From Variovorax jilinensis (GTDB lineage: Bacteria; Pseudomonadota; Gammaproteobacteria; Burkholderiales; Burkholderiaceae_C), in the NCBI RefSeq assembly GCF_030316885.1, contig NZ_JASZYQ010000003.1, positions 124,001-188,000 on the forward strand: 64,000 nucleotides of DNA, given 5' to 3'. Below the pieces are notes generated by a model. The model was not told the DNA's origin. It ran no database searches and worked only from the letters and a program-made list of their open reading frames with translations. Below, piece after piece: positions 18,608 through 29,808 of the stretch. Every line of letters starts with the position of its first letter. Within the stretch, counting starts at the first letter, position 1. Both the position numbers and the translations under genes were made by a program.

Positions 18608-19669
18608 TCACTTCCAGCGCACGCGAAACTGCGTGAGCAGCGTCGCCACCAGCACCGCGATCAGCGAGGTCGCGACGATCACGTCGGCGATGTAGGTCGG
18701 CACGCCGACCGCCCGGCTCATGGTGTCGGCACCGACCATCACGCCCGCCACGAAGACACCGGCTGCCAGCACGCCGAGCGGATGCAGGCCGGCCAGCATC
18801 GCGATCACGATGCCGCTGTAGCCGTAGCCCGGCGAGATGTCGAGCGTGACGTAGCTGGTGCGGCCGGCCACCTCGATCGCGCCCGCGAGGCCCGCCAGCG
18901 CACCCGACAGCAGCGCCACGGTAACGACCGTGCGCGTGACCGGCACGCCTGCGAAGGCCGCGGCGCGCGCATTGGCGCCGACCGCGCGGATGTCGAAGCC
19001 GATCACCGTGTACTTGAACAGCGCCCACACCATCACCGACAGCGCACCGGCCCAGACGAGGCCGCTGTGCACGCGCGTCTGGGCGACCAGCTTGCCGAGT
19101 TCGAGCTCGGACTGCAGCGACACGCTCTGCGGCCAGCCCATCGCGCTCGGGTCCTTCATGGGGCCGTCGAGCAGGGCCGACACGCCCAGCAGCACGATGA
19201 AGTTGATCAGCAGCGTGGTCACGACCTCGTCGACGCCGAGCTTGTTCTTCATGAGCGCGGGCCCGAGCAGCAGCAGCGCGCCCGCCAGCGCAGCGGCCGC
19301 CATCATGAGCGGGAACAGGAGCCAGGTCGGCCATTCGAAGCCGGTGCCGCCATGCAGGCCACCGACTGCGACCGCGGCCAGCGCACCTGCATAGAGCTGA
19401 CCCTCGGCGCCGATGTTGAAGAGCCGCGCCTTGAAGGCCACGGTCGCGGCCAGGCCCGTGAGGATCAGCGGAACTGCGCGCGTGAGCGTCTCGCTCCAGG
19501 CGAACACGGAGCCGAAGCCGCCCTGCAGCAGCAGCGCGTAGGTGCGCCCGATCGGTGCGCCGGCCCACAGCACCAGCAGGCCGCTGATCAGCAGCGTGAA
19601 CACCACGGCGCCGATCGGCGCCAGCACGAGCGCGCTGCGCGAAGCCTGGTGGCGGCGCTCGAGCCTCAC
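18608..19669 (-). CDS. Nucleobase/nucleoside ABC transporter permease (first)
   Basis: This 353-residue BPD_transp_2 family membrane protein (YufP/NupP type) has an N-terminal helix at about 13-35, then many hydrophobic segments and the FKARLFNIGAEGQLYAGA motif characteristic of these permeases. The GTG at 19669 is chosen because it makes a 4-base GTGA overlap with the ATPase stop. With the 17677-18600 permease it forms the heterodimeric channel. Confidence 0.88.
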   Translation of the reverse strand: MRLERRHQASRSALVLAPIGAVVFTLLISGLLVLWAGAPIGRTYALLLQGGFGSVFAWSETLTRAVPLILTGLAATVAFKARLFNIGAEGQLYAGALAAVAVGGLHGGTGFEWPTWLLFPLMMAAAALAGALLLLGPALMKNKLGVDEVVTTLLINFIVLLGVSALLDGPMKDPSAMGWPQSVSLQSELELGKLVAQTRVHSGLVWAGALSVMVWALFKYTVIGFDIRAVGANARAAAFAGVPVTRTVVTVALLSGALAGLAGAIEVAGRTSYVTLDISPGYGYSGIVIAMLAGLHPLGVLAAGVFVAGVMVGADTMSRAVGVPTYIADVIVATSLIAVLVATLLTQFRVRWK

Positions 19670-21201
19670 GACGCCGACCCCGCCATCGCGAGGCCGATCG
19701 CCTCGCGGGTCCAGGCCGCCGGCGCGCGCGGCTCGCCGAGGCGGCCGCCGTGCATCACGGCGACCCGGTCGCCGAGCGTCAGCACTTCGTCGAGGTCGTC
19801 GGAGATCAGCAGCACCGCGGCGCCGGCGTCGCGCGCGGCGATCAGCTGCTGCTGCACGTAGGCCACCGCGCCGATGTCCAGGCCCCAGGTCGGCTGGTGG
19901 GCGACGATCAGCCGTGGGATGCGTTTCTGCGCCGGCGTCGAGGCAGGCGCCAGCAGGGCGCGGCCGAGGATGAGCTTCTGCATGTTGCCGCCCGACAGCG
20001 CGCGCGCGGGCGATTCGAGACCGCCGCCGCGCACGTCGAAGGCGCGCTCGACCGCCTTCGCATGGGCCTTGGCGAGACCGCGCCGCACCCACAGGAAGCG
20101 CGAGAAGGCGCGGCTGCGCAGGCGCTCCGAGACCGCGTTCTCCCACACCGGCAGGTCGCCCACGACGCCGACCGCATGCCGGTCCTCGGGTATGCGCGCG
20201 ACGCCGCGCTGCACCAGCCGGGCGGGCGCCGGCGGCAGCTCGCGTCCCATGAGACGCACGCTGCCCGCGCTCGCGCGCCGGGTGCCGCACAGCAATTCGG
20301 CCAGAGCCACCTGCCCGTTGCCGGAGACCCCGGCGATGGCCGTGATCTCGCCTGCGCGCAGGGTCAGCGACACTTCCTCGAGGCGGTCGTGGCCGCTGCC
20401 CGCGGTGCGCACGTGGTCGAGCACGCAGACCGCGTCGCCGACGCGCTCGGCGGGCCGGCGCGCAGCCTGCTCGACCGCATGGCCCACCATCCATTGGGCA
20501 AGCTGGGCCTCGGTGGTGTCGCCGGTGCGCGCCTCGGCCACGAGCGCACCGCCGCGCAGAACCGCGACCCGGTGCGAGACGCGCAGCACCTCGCCCAGCT
20601 TGTGGCTGATGAAGATGATCGACAGGCCCTGGGCTACCATCTGCGCAAGCGTCTCGAACAGGGCCTCGCTCTCCTGCGGCGTCAGCACCGCGGTCGGCTC
20701 GTCGAGGATCAGGATGCGCGCGTCGCGCACCAATGCCTTGAGGATTTCCACGCGCTGCCGTTCGCCGACCGAGAGGTTGCCGACCCGCGCCTCGGGCACC
20801 ACCGGCAGGCCGAAGCGCTGTGCCACCTCGAGCAGGCGGGCGCGGGCAGCGGCGCGGCGGGAGAAGGGCTGCCAGAGCGATTCGGTGCCCATCATCACGT
20901 TGTCGAGCACGCTGAGGTTGTCGGCCAGCGTGAAGTGCTGGTGCACCATGCCGATGCCGGCGGCCAGCGCGGCCTTCGGGTTGCCGGGGGCGAGCGGGCG
21001 GCCGAACACCTCGATGTCACCCTCGTCGGCCACGTAGTGCCCGAACAGGATGGACATCAGGGTCGACTTGCCGGCGCCGTTTTCGCCCAGCAGCGCGAGC
21101 ACCTCGCCGGGCTGCAGGTCGAGCGAGATCGACTTGTTCGCGACCAGTGTGCCGAAGCGCTTCGTGATGCCGCGCAGCGCGAGCACCGCCGCCATGGGCA
21201 T
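19666..21201 (-). CDS. Nucleobase/nucleoside ABC transporter ATP-binding protein (double ATPase)
   Basis: This 511-residue protein contains two ABC domains, as in YufO/NupO and RbsA-like proteins. The first has GENGAGKST (about 37-45), the signature LSVGERQRVEI and Walker B LILDEPTAVLT. The second has GVSGNGQ in place of a canonical Walker A, LSGGNMQKLILGR, and AHQPTWGLDIGA where Walker B would be; a degenerate second domain is normal here. The ATG at 21201 was chosen; a GTG at 21222 overlaps the binding-protein stop and is equally possible. Confidence 0.88.
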   Translation of the reverse strand: MPMAAVLALRGITKRFGTLVANKSISLDLQPGEVLALLGENGAGKSTLMSILFGHYVADEGDIEVFGRPLAPGNPKAALAAGIGMVHQHFTLADNLSVLDNVMMGTESLWQPFSRRAAARARLLEVAQRFGLPVVPEARVGNLSVGERQRVEILKALVRDARILILDEPTAVLTPQESEALFETLAQMVAQGLSIIFISHKLGEVLRVSHRVAVLRGGALVAEARTGDTTEAQLAQWMVGHAVEQAARRPAERVGDAVCVLDHVRTAGSGHDRLEEVSLTLRAGEITAIAGVSGNGQVALAELLCGTRRASAGSVRLMGRELPPAPARLVQRGVARIPEDRHAVGVVGDLPVWENAVSERLRSRAFSRFLWVRRGLAKAHAKAVERAFDVRGGGLESPARALSGGNMQKLILGRALLAPASTPAQKRIPRLIVAHQPTWGLDIGAVAYVQQQLIAARDAGAAVLLISDDLDEVLTLGDRVAVMHGGRLGEPRAPAAWTREAIGLAMAGSAS

Positions 21202-21218
21202 GGCCCCGGGCGTGGCAC

Positions 21219-22220
21219 TCACTTGGCGGTGGACTTGGGCGCGCTGTCGTCCACCTTGACTGTGAACTTGCCCGACAGGATGTCGGCCTGCCTGGCCTTG
21301 ACCTTGGCGACCACATCGGCCGGCACCTTGGTCTCGAAGGTGCCGAGCGGCGCGAGCTCCGAGCCCTTGTGCTTCATCATCGCGTAGGGGCCGTAGTCCT
21401 CGGCCGCGTACTTGCCTTCCTTCACGAGCTTGATCGCGCGGTCGGCGGCGGGCTCGAAGTTCCAGAGCGCCGAGGCGACCACGGTGTCGGGGTACTTGTC
21501 CTGCGTGTTGATCACGTTGCCGATCGCGAGCTTGCCCTTTTCCTTGGCCGCGTCGCTGACGCCGAAGCGCTCGGCGTACATCACGTCGGCGCCCTTGTCG
21601 ATCATCGCGAAGGCCGCTTCCTTGGCCTTCGGCGGATCGAACCAGCTGTTGATGAAGCTGACGCTGAACTCGGTCTTGGGATTGACCTCCTTGGCGCCGG
21701 CCATGAAGGCGTTCATGAGGCGGTTGACCTCGGGAATCGGGAAGCCGCCGACCATGCCGATCTTGTTGGTCTTGGTCATGCCGCCGGCCACCATGCCCGA
21801 CAGGTAGGCCGGTTCCTGGATGTAGTTGTCGAAGACCGAGAAGTTGGGCGCCTGCGGCTTTAGCGACGAGCCCATCAGGAAGGCGGTCTTCGGAAAGTCC
21901 TTCGCGACCTTGCGCGCCGCCGCCTCGACGCCGAACACCTCGCCCAGGATGAGCTGGTTGCCGGCGGTCGCGTACTCGCGCATGACGCGTTCGTAATCGG
22001 CGTTGGAGACGTTCTCGGTGGCCGTGTACTCGATCTCGCCGCGGGCCTCGGCCGCCTTCAGCGCCTTGTGGATGCGGCCCACCCATTGCTGCTCGAAGGG
22101 CACGGTGTAGACCGCCGCCACCTTGAGCTTGGCCTGCGCGAGTGCGAGCCCCGGCGCTCCGGCCGCGAGCGCGGCGGCAATGGCGACCGAACGGATGATC
22201 AACTGGCGGCGTGCTGTCAC
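21219..22220 (-). CDS. BMP/PnrA-family substrate-binding protein
   Basis: This 333-residue periplasmic protein of the Bmp family (PF02608) is the receptor of the adjacent ABC transporter; family members bind nucleosides and purine or pyrimidine bases. The GTG at 22220 is preferred because GAGGAGA lies 6-8 bases upstream and gives a signal peptide beginning TARRQLIIRS, which has twin-arginine character, ending LALAQA. The mature domain shows KVAAVYTVPFEQQW and NKIGMVGGFPIPEVNR. Its context with Upp, URC1, URC4 and the deaminase suggests a pyrimidine base as ligand. Confidence 0.87.
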   Translation of the reverse strand: MTARRQLIIRSVAIAAALAAGAPGLALAQAKLKVAAVYTVPFEQQWVGRIHKALKAAEARGEIEYTATENVSNADYERVMREYATAGNQLILGEVFGVEAAARKVAKDFPKTAFLMGSSLKPQAPNFSVFDNYIQEPAYLSGMVAGGMTKTNKIGMVGGFPIPEVNRLMNAFMAGAKEVNPKTEFSVSFINSWFDPPKAKEAAFAMIDKGADVMYAERFGVSDAAKEKGKLAIGNVINTQDKYPDTVVASALWNFEPAADRAIKLVKEGKYAAEDYGPYAMMKHKGSELAPLGTFETKVPADVVAKVKARQADILSGKFTVKVDDSAPKSTAK

Positions 22221-22265
22221 TGTGCTTCTCCTCGAGTGAATGAATATCTGACGGCGATGAACGAT

Positions 22266-22364
22266 GCGGGTCCTTCGGGACACACCGAGGAACCGCCTTG
22301 CCGGGCCTCGGGTGTTGCCCCCGGCAGGGGGTGGGCGACTACACCAAGTGAGCCAATCTGGGGG
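22266..22364 (-). repeat. GC-rich 3'-end repeat, copy 1 (after upp)
   Basis: Read on the minus strand it begins CCCCCA, 4 bases after the upp stop, then has CTCACTTGGTGT, a CCCCC-TGCC-GGGGG hairpin and GGCCCGGCAAGGCGG. It shares order and wording with the copies at 38322 and 42854. There is no T-run, so it is not a classical terminator. Confidence 0.6.
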
Positions 22365-22368
22365 CGAG

Positions 22369-22998
<630 letters not shown>

Positions 22999-23055
22999 GG
23001 ATGTGGGGCGAGAAGCGCGAGGCGCTCTTGTCGTTGTTGGAAAGAGGGTGTGAGT

Positions 23056-24461
23056 CTAGAAGACGGTGCCGTCGCTCTCGATGCGCAGGGGTGGGGCACC
23101 CTCACGCAAGCGCTGTGCCATCACGCGGCCGGCGGCCCAGGTGCCACCCTCGAGCACGCGCGCCAGCGGCAGCTCTTCCTCGCTGCGCTCCATCACGTGG
23201 CGCACGCGCGCGGCCACCTCGTCGAGCAGCGCGACCGTCAGCGCCCGCCATTCGACGATGAACTCGTCGCCGACCTTCCAGGTGCGCTCGAGCAGTTCGG
23301 GGCTGCGCGGCACGACCAGCCCGCTGTCGATCAGGAGGCCGCCGTTGCGGTACTCGGGCAGCGCGGTGAGCGCCGCGACATGGCGCACCGACACGCCGGC
23401 CCATTCGAAGGGTTCGAGCAGCGAATAGCTGAGCCACTGCGACAGCTTGTGGAACGGCATCCAGCCGTTCGTGAGGCCGGGGCCGACCACCGCGCTGTGG
23501 CGCCAGCAGTCGCCGAGCGCGAGCGCCGGATCGCCCGAGCCGATGCCGCCGGGCTGGTCGCTGCCGTCGGCCGCGATGCTGTCGATCGCGTTGGCCGCAG
23601 GCCAGATGCCCGACAGCGAATCGAGCAGCAGCGAAAGGATCTCGTGGGCCGTGATCTCCGCGGTCGGAGGGGCGGCCGGGCCATAGGGGCCGACCAGCGC
23701 ATCGAACAGGCCGCCCGGACGGCCGTCGTCGCCGAACACCTCGGGCCGCTCGTTCATCGCCTCGCCGAGGCGGCGCAGCAGGGTCGCGCGTCCCGCGAGT
23801 CCGACCAGCGGATTGAAGTCGCTGACCTGGAAGGCGTCGCCGAGCCGGTCGGTGACCAGGGCACGCAGCCCCGCCGCGTCGGCCTGCAGCGGCCGGGCCG
23901 GATTCGACGAGAACAGGCCGCTCGTGAAGGCATGGAAGCTCGCGACCGCGAGGCCCTCGGAACGCGTGAAGCGCTGGCCGTTCGCGGCCTCGACATAGTG
24001 CCAGTCGGGACCCGCGCCGGCGTCGAGCAGCACGCTCACCAGCACCAGGTCGATATGGGCGCGGGCACGCTGGCGGGCATCGGCATCGCCCAGCAGTTCG
24101 TCGAGCGCGGCCACACGGTTCACGCCGCCGGCCTCGAAGTGCCGCCAGCGGCTGTGATAGGGAATCGGTCCCCAGCTGTAGCGTTCCTGGGTGACTTCGG
24201 CCACCGTGCGCGCGGTGTCCTCGAGCGCGTTGTCGGCGCCGATCGTGAACCACTTCGATTCGCCGGCGCGGGCCCGCGCGAGCAGCGCGGCGGCGCGGCT
24301 GCGCACGGCCTGCGTGCTGCGCAGGAAGGCCGCGGCACCGGCGGCATGGGCCGTGTCGCCGACGAATTCGAGTGCCGGATCGACATGGCCCTGGGCATCG
24401 GCACTGCGTACCGCGGGGTTGGCGGTCGGACGTTCGGGGTCCAGGCCGTAGTTGTTGCTGC

Positions 24462-24465
<4 letters not shown>
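23056..24465 (-). CDS. URC4/Urg3 family protein (DUF1688), uracil catabolism
   Basis: This 469-residue protein of the DUF1688 family is named from yeast URC4 and Aspergillus urg3, which are needed to use uracil as nitrogen source; the exact reaction is not established. Recognisable segments are FLRSTQAVRSRAAALL near residue 50, the WFTIGADNALEDTARTV stretch, PYHSRWRHFEAGGVNR and the late YRNGGLLIDSGLVVPR. The start overlaps the URC1 stop by 4 bases (ATGA), so the two are translationally coupled, as expected for consecutive steps. Confidence 0.88.
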
Positions 24466-25781
<1,316 letters not shown>

Positions 25782-25801
25782 TGCAGGCCCTCAAAAACAG
25801 C

Positions 25802-25830
25802 AATGTACCGAGGCGTTTCGCAACTGGCAA
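25802..25830 (-). promoter_or_regulatory. Promoter of the pyrimidine-catabolism operon
   Basis: On the minus strand, TTGCCA (25825-25830) and TACATT (25802-25807) are separated by exactly 17 bases. Predicted transcription onset is near 25795, leaving a leader of about 14 bases that contains the GAGGG ribosome-binding site of URC1. Confidence 0.5.
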
Positions 25831-25835
25831 GCCAG
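25824..25835. promoter_or_regulatory. Palindrome overlapping the -35 element
   Basis: CTGGCAAGCCAG, a 5+5 dyad with an AA centre, covers the proposed -35 hexamer of the URC operon, where a repressor could act. No regulator gene is adjacent. Confidence 0.3.
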
Positions 25836-25908
25836 CGTGTACGCCATTCGCCGTAAGCGGGCGGCGTGCACGGCACAATCCGCGCGAACCTTGTTTTTCG
25901 CGGCGCCC

Positions 25909-25936
25909 GTAACCGGTGTCGATCCACGCACGAATG
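25909..25936 (+). promoter_or_regulatory. Probable self-regulated ECF promoter of the sigma/NrsF operon
   Basis: GTAACC (25909-25914), 16 bases, then CGAATG (25931-25936). This matches the GTAACC-N16-CGAA pattern that I recall for Caulobacter SigF, the sigma factor controlled by NrsF. Onset near 25942 would leave a leader of about 10 bases. Confidence 0.5.
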
Positions 25937-25951
25937 AGAATGGAAAGCCCG

Positions 25952-26509
25952 ATGGCCAGGAGCGAAGCGGAGATGCGGCTGCACGACCTGTTCGTGCGCG
26001 GCCTCGCCGGCGACGCCGTGGCCTATCGCAGCTTCCTGCAGCAGCTGGCCTCGCACCTGCGGGCCTTTCTGGGCCGGCGCCTGTTCGGCTGGCCCGACGA
26101 GGTCGAGGACCTGGTGCAGGAATGCCTACTCGCCATGCACAACCAGCGCCACACCTATCAGTCCGACCAGCCGCTCACCGCCTGGGTGCATGCGATCGCG
26201 CGCTACAAGATGATCGATCTGCTGCGGGCCAAGTCCGTGCGTGAGGCACTGCACGACCCGATCGACGACGAAATGGCGCTGTTCGCCGATTCGGCGATCG
26301 AGGCCAGCGACGCCCGGCGCGACCTGGACGGGCTGCTCGCGACTTTGCCGGATCGGCAGCGGCTGCCCATCGTGCACGTCAAGCTCGCGGGGCTCTCGGT
26401 GGCCGAGACCGCGCGCCTCACAGGCATGTCGGAGTCGGCCGTCAAGGTCGGCGTGCATCGAGGGCTCAAGGCGCTGGCGAAGAAGTTCGCAGGGGGAGAC
26501 CGACCATGA
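25952..26509 (+). CDS. ECF RNA polymerase sigma factor (SigF-like)
   Basis: This 185-residue sigma-70-family factor contains regions 2 and 4: [25 protein letters not shown] and [16 protein letters not shown] in sigma2, then [24 protein letters not shown] and a helix-turn-helix ending [19 protein letters not shown] in sigma4. The ATG at 25952 is chosen because GGAAAG at 25942-25947 precedes it and because earlier ATGs (25934, 25940) fall inside or beside the proposed -10. It overlaps the anti-sigma gene by 4 bases (ATGA). The association with NrsF suggests response to heavy metal or oxidant stress. Confidence 0.9.
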   Translation: MARSEAEMRLHDLFVRGLAGDAVAYRSFLQQLASHLRAFLGRRLFGWPDEVEDLVQECLLAMHNQRHTYQSDQPLTAWVHAIARYKMIDLLRAKSVREALHDPIDDEMALFADSAIEASDARRDLDGLLATLPDRQRLPIVHVKLAGLSVAETARLTGMSESAVKVGVHRGLKALAKKFAGGDRP

Positions 26510-27147
26510 AGACCGACCGGCTGGTGTCGATGCTCGCCGCGCAGCTCGAACCGGTGCCGCGCCATCGCACCTCGCAGCGGCTGTGGCTGGCGCTTGCGGT
26601 GGGCCTGCCGTTCGCCGTGGCCTGGGCCTGGATGGCGTTCGGCCCGCGACGCGACCTGATCCAGGCCATGTTCTGGCCGATGTTCTGGGTCCGGCTGCTG
26701 TTCGGGGTCTCGATCGGTGCAGCCGGCTTCGTGATCGTCCACCGCCTCGCGCGACCCGGCGTGCGGGTGCGCAGGGCCTGGGTCGGCCTCGCGGCGCCGT
26801 TGCTGCTGATCTGGGTGCTGGCGCTGGTGGCGCTGTGGGCGGCACCGGCCGGCGAGCGCGCCGAGCTGGTCTGGGGCCAGACCTGGCGCAGCTGCGGCGC
26901 CAGCATCGCGATGATCTCGCTGCCCGTCTTCCTGACCGCGCTGTGGGCCCTGAAGGGCCTGGCCCCGACCCGGCCCGCGCTGGCCGGCGCGGCGGCCGGC
27001 CTGCTGGCCGGCGGCACGGGCGCCGCGGTCTATGCCTTTCATTGCCAGGAACTGGCGGCGCCCTTCATCGCGATGTGGTACGTCGCCGGGATCGCGCTGC
27101 CGGTGGTGGCCGGAGCGGTGGTGGGGGCCCGGCTGCTGCGCTGGTGA
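26506..27147 (+). CDS. NrsF-family anti-sigma factor (DUF1109)
   Basis: This 213-residue membrane protein has six hydrophobic helices (about 26-46, 58-80, 92-112, 132-150, 158-176 and 186-210). NrsF holds its sigma factor at the membrane and releases it on stress. Cys130 and Cys180 are 50 residues apart, matching the spacing of the two sensing cysteines described in Caulobacter NrsF. A short cytoplasmic N-terminus ([18 protein letters not shown]) is the likely sigma-binding part. It is coupled to the sigma gene through ATGA at 26506. Confidence 0.88.
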   Translation: MKTDRLVSMLAAQLEPVPRHRTSQRLWLALAVGLPFAVAWAWMAFGPRRDLIQAMFWPMFWVRLLFGVSIGAAGFVIVHRLARPGVRVRRAWVGLAAPLLLIWVLALVALWAAPAGERAELVWGQTWRSCGASIAMISLPVFLTALWALKGLAPTRPALAGAAAGLLAGGTGAAVYAFHCQELAAPFIAMWYVAGIALPVVAGAVVGARLLRW

Positions 27148-27175
27148 GGTGCCTCGGCGGACATCGCCGGATTGT

Positions 27176-28699
27176 TCAACGCTTCTTCGAGCCGAAGATG
27201 CCGCCCAGCACGCCGCGCAGGATCTCGCGGCCGACCGAAGTGCCCATGGTGCGGACGGCCGACTTGGCCATGGTTTGCGCGAGCCCGTCGCGCTTGCCGC
27301 CGCGCGGACCGGTGGAGCCGAACAGGATCTCGTTGAGGCCGCCCATCATCCCGCCGGACTCGGCTTCGGCCGGGGCGCCGGCCTTGCCCTTGGCGCCGGC
27401 CGGCGCGGGTGCATCGGGCGCGCTGTCGGCGCGGCCCTTGAGCTTCTCGTAGGCCGACTCGCGGTCGACCGCCTTCTCGTAGACGCCCGCGACCAGCGAA
27501 CTGGCGATCAGCGCCTGCCGCTGGGCCGCGGTGATCGGTCCGATCTGGCTGCCGGGCGGCAGCACGTACACCCGCTCGGTGATGCTCGGGCGGCCCTTGT
27601 CGTCGAGGAAGCTCACCAGTGCCTCGCCGACCGCGAGCTCGGTGATGGCGGCCTCGATGTCGAGTCCGGGCTTTTGCCGCATCGTGGTGGCGGTCGCCTT
27701 GACCGCCTTCTGGTCGCGCGGCGTGAAGGCGCGCAGCGCGTGCTGCACCCGGTTGCCGAGCTGCGCGAGCACCGAATCCGGAATGTCGAGCGGATTCTGG
27801 GTGACGAAGAAGACGCCCACGCCCTTGGAGCGCACCAGCCTCACGACCAGCTCGATGCGCTCCACCAGGGCCTTGGGCGCCTCGTTGAAGAGCAGGTGGG
27901 CCTCGTCGAAGAAGAACACCAGCTTGGGCTGGTCGGGGTCGCCGATCTCGGGCAGCTGCTCGAACAGCTCGGACAGCAGCCACAGCAGGAAGGTGGCATA
28001 CAGGCGCGGCGAGTTCATGAGCTTGTCGGCCGCGAGGATGTTGACCACCCCCTTGCCGCCCTCGGTCTGCATGAAGTCGGCGATGTTGAGCATCGGCTCG
28101 CCGAAGAACTTGTCGCCGCCCTGCGTCTCGATGGCCAGCAGCCCGCGCTGGATCGCGCCGACGCTGGCCGCGCTGATGTTTCCGTATTCGGTCGTGAACT
28201 GGCTCGCGTTCTCGCCGACATGCTGCAGCATGGCGCGCAGGTCCTTGAGGTCGAGCAGCAGCAGGCCGTTGTCGTCCGCGATCTTGAACACCAGGTTCAG
28301 CACGCCCGACTGCGTCTCGTTGAGGTTCAGCATGCGTCCCAGCAGCAGCGGCCCCATGTCGGAGATGGTGGCGCGCACCGGATGGCCCTGTTCGCCGAAC
28401 ACGTCCCACAGCGTGACCGGGCAGGCCAGCGGCGCGGGAAGGTCGAGCCCGCGCTCCTTCAGCGTGGCCGCCATCTTGGCGCCGATGCTGCCGGCCTGGC
28501 TGGCGCCCGTGAGGTCGCCCTTGACGTCGGCCATGAAGACCGGAACGCCGATCGCCGACAGCTTCTCGGCCAGGGTCTGCAGCGTCACGGTCTTGCCGGT
28601 GCCGGTGGCGCCGGTGATCAGGCCGTGGCGGTTGGCCAGGGCGGGCAGCAGGTTGCATTCGATGTCGCCGTGGCGGGCGATGAGCAGGGGGTCGGCCAT
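27176..28699 (-). CDS. HerA-like ATPase (DUF853, YjgR type)
   Basis: This 507-residue P-loop ATPase has Walker A GATGTGKT at residues 30-37, [13 protein letters not shown] nearby, Walker [11 protein letters not shown] and a later [15 protein letters not shown] sensor segment. Homologues (E. coli YjgR) resemble the HerA/FtsK hexameric motor fold; the biological role is unknown. A low-complexity Ala/Pro/Gly linker precedes the C-terminal [19 protein letters not shown] region. It is monocistronic and divergent from the acyl-carrier operon. No NurA nuclease is nearby, so a HerA-NurA DNA end-resection role is not indicated. Confidence 0.9.
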   Translation of the reverse strand: MADPLLIARHGDIECNLLPALANRHGLITGATGTGKTVTLQTLAEKLSAIGVPVFMADVKGDLTGASQAGSIGAKMAATLKERGLDLPAPLACPVTLWDVFGEQGHPVRATISDMGPLLLGRMLNLNETQSGVLNLVFKIADDNGLLLLDLKDLRAMLQHVGENASQFTTEYGNISAASVGAIQRGLLAIETQGGDKFFGEPMLNIADFMQTEGGKGVVNILAADKLMNSPRLYATFLLWLLSELFEQLPEIGDPDQPKLVFFFDEAHLLFNEAPKALVERIELVVRLVRSKGVGVFFVTQNPLDIPDSVLAQLGNRVQHALRAFTPRDQKAVKATATTMRQKPGLDIEAAITELAVGEALVSFLDDKGRPSITERVYVLPPGSQIGPITAAQRQALIASSLVAGVYEKAVDRESAYEKLKGRADSAPDAPAPAGAKGKAGAPAEAESGGMMGGLNEILFGSTGPRGGKRDGLAQTMAKSAVRTMGTSVGREILRGVLGGIFGSKKR

Positions 28700-28748
28700 G
28701 GGGTTTTCCGGTGGTTTCCAGGGGGTCAGTCTAGCGAAGCCGGCCTTC

Positions 28749-28754
28749 TATAAT
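28749..28754 (+). promoter_or_regulatory. -10 element of the acyl-carrier (APE-like) operon
   Basis: This is a perfect TATAAT. No good -35 is seen 16-18 bases upstream (GTCAGT region), so an activator may be needed. Predicted onset is near 28761, giving a leader of about 85 bases before the ACP start. Confidence 0.45.
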
Positions 28755-28845
28755 CGCCGTCCACGCGAAGGTTCCCAGGGGACCTGCAAAGATATGCCCG
28801 CCAGCCCCACGGCACACGCGTCTCAAATTGGTCCCGGAGTTTCAT

Positions 28846-29157
28846 TTGTCATCGTCTGTCCCCTCATCCGTGCCCGCCGCCGGCGACCCCTCTGCCCAGT
28901 CCGCTCTAGAGAATGAATTGGCCGTCCTGCTGGTCGAATCGCTGAACCTCGAAGTGGCTCCGGCGGACATCGTGCCGACCGCGCCGCTCTACGGCGAAGG
29001 CCTGGGCCTGGACTCCATCGACATCCTCGAAGTCGCGCTCGAAGTCTCGCGCAAGTACGGCTTCCAGCTGCGTTCGGACGACGAACGAAACCAGCAGATC
29101 TTCGAATCGCTGCGCAGCCTTGCGGCGCATGTCGCGCAGCATCGCGGCGCTTCCTGA
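28846..29157 (+). CDS. Acyl carrier protein (APE-type)
   Basis: This 103-residue carrier protein holds the 4'-phosphopantetheine on Ser57 in GLGLDSIDILEV; the GEGLGLDS context, rather than DLGADS, is typical of carriers in aryl-polyene clusters. The TTG at 28846 is preferred: CCGGAG at 28834-28839 gives proper spacing, while the other TTG at 28828 has no site. A disordered Ser/Pro N-terminus (~20 residues) precedes the four-helix domain. It is first gene of the operon, 3 bases before the COG4648 gene. Only one carrier is present, where E. coli APE clusters have two. Confidence 0.88.
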   Translation: MSSSVPSSVPAAGDPSAQSALENELAVLLVESLNLEVAPADIVPTAPLYGEGLGLDSIDILEVALEVSRKYGFQLRSDDERNQQIFESLRSLAAHVAQHRGAS

Positions 29158-29160
29158 CCC

Positions 29161-29808
29161 ATGACCCGTTGGCGCCTGGCGCTCCTGCTGATCGCGGGGG
29201 TGGGCTATGCCTTCCTTTCGCACTGGATGATGCTGTTCCATGCGGCCGCGCCGTGGGCGGTCGCGGTGCTGCTCGGGCCGCTGTGGCTGACCGCACTCGG
29301 CATCGCGGGCAGCCGCTTCGGCGGCTGGGGCCTGCTGGCGGCGGCGCTGGTCGGTCTGGCGGGCTTCGCGCTGGTGCTCAACGGCGAGGCCGGCGATCCG
29401 AACCGGCTCTACGTGCTGCAGCATGTCGGCATCAATGCGCTGCTCGCGGTCTGGTTCGGCAGCACGCTGCGCGGTGACCGGCTGTCGCTGATCGGCCAGT
29501 TCGCCGAGCGCGTGCATCCGCTGTCGCCCGCGATGCGCATCTACACGGCCCAGGTCACGTGGGTCTGGACCGGCTACTTCGTCGCCATGGCCGTCGCTTC
29601 GATCGCGGTCTACGCCAGCCTGTCGTTCGCGGCCTGGTCGGTGCTCGCGAACCTGCTGACACCGCTGATGGTGGTCGGCCTCTTCGTCGGCGAGCACCTG
29701 CTGCGCTATCGCCTGCACCCCGAGTTCGAGCGCACCCGGATGGTCGATGCGGTGCGCGCCTTCTACGGCGCCTCGTCGGACCACGGCGCCCGGCGTCGAA
29801 CGCCGTGA
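29161..29808 (+). CDS. COG4648-type membrane protein of APE-like clusters
   Basis: This 215-residue integral membrane protein has about six hydrophobic helices (4-25, 32-50, 56-75, 88-102, 138-160 and 163-185). YVLQHVGINALLAVWFGSTL and a C-terminal LRYRLHPEFER are conserved features of COG4648, a family often mislabelled 'ketosynthase' because it lies in fatty-acid-like clusters. It has no catalytic Cys of a ketosynthase, so it cannot be one. It overlaps the ligase start by 4 bases (GTGA). Its role in APE systems is unknown; it may be a membrane scaffold. Confidence 0.8.
   Translation: MTRWRLALLLIAGVGYAFLSHWMMLFHAAAPWAVAVLLGPLWLTALGIAGSRFGGWGLLAAALVGLAGFALVLNGEAGDPNRLYVLQHVGINALLAVWFGSTLRGDRLSLIGQFAERVHPLSPAMRIYTAQVTWVWTGYFVAMAVASIAVYASLSFAAWSVLANLLTPLMVVGLFVGEHLLRYRLHPEFERTRMVDAVRAFYGASSDHGARRRTP

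Noticed and set aside
27176..28699. HerA-NurA DNA-end processing or phage-defence system
   Set aside because: The ATPase is of the DUF853/YjgR branch, and no nuclease or other defence gene lies beside it.
28794..28916. Small open frame of 40 codons (ATG at 28794) upstream of the ACP start
   Set aside because: It overlaps the ACP frame, ends in an Arg/Pro run and has only a weak ribosome-binding site; a leader peptide cannot be excluded but is not supported.
29161..29808. Ketosynthase for the APE-like operon
   Set aside because: COG4648 proteins are sometimes labelled so, but this is a multi-helix membrane protein without the Cys-His-His catalytic residues.
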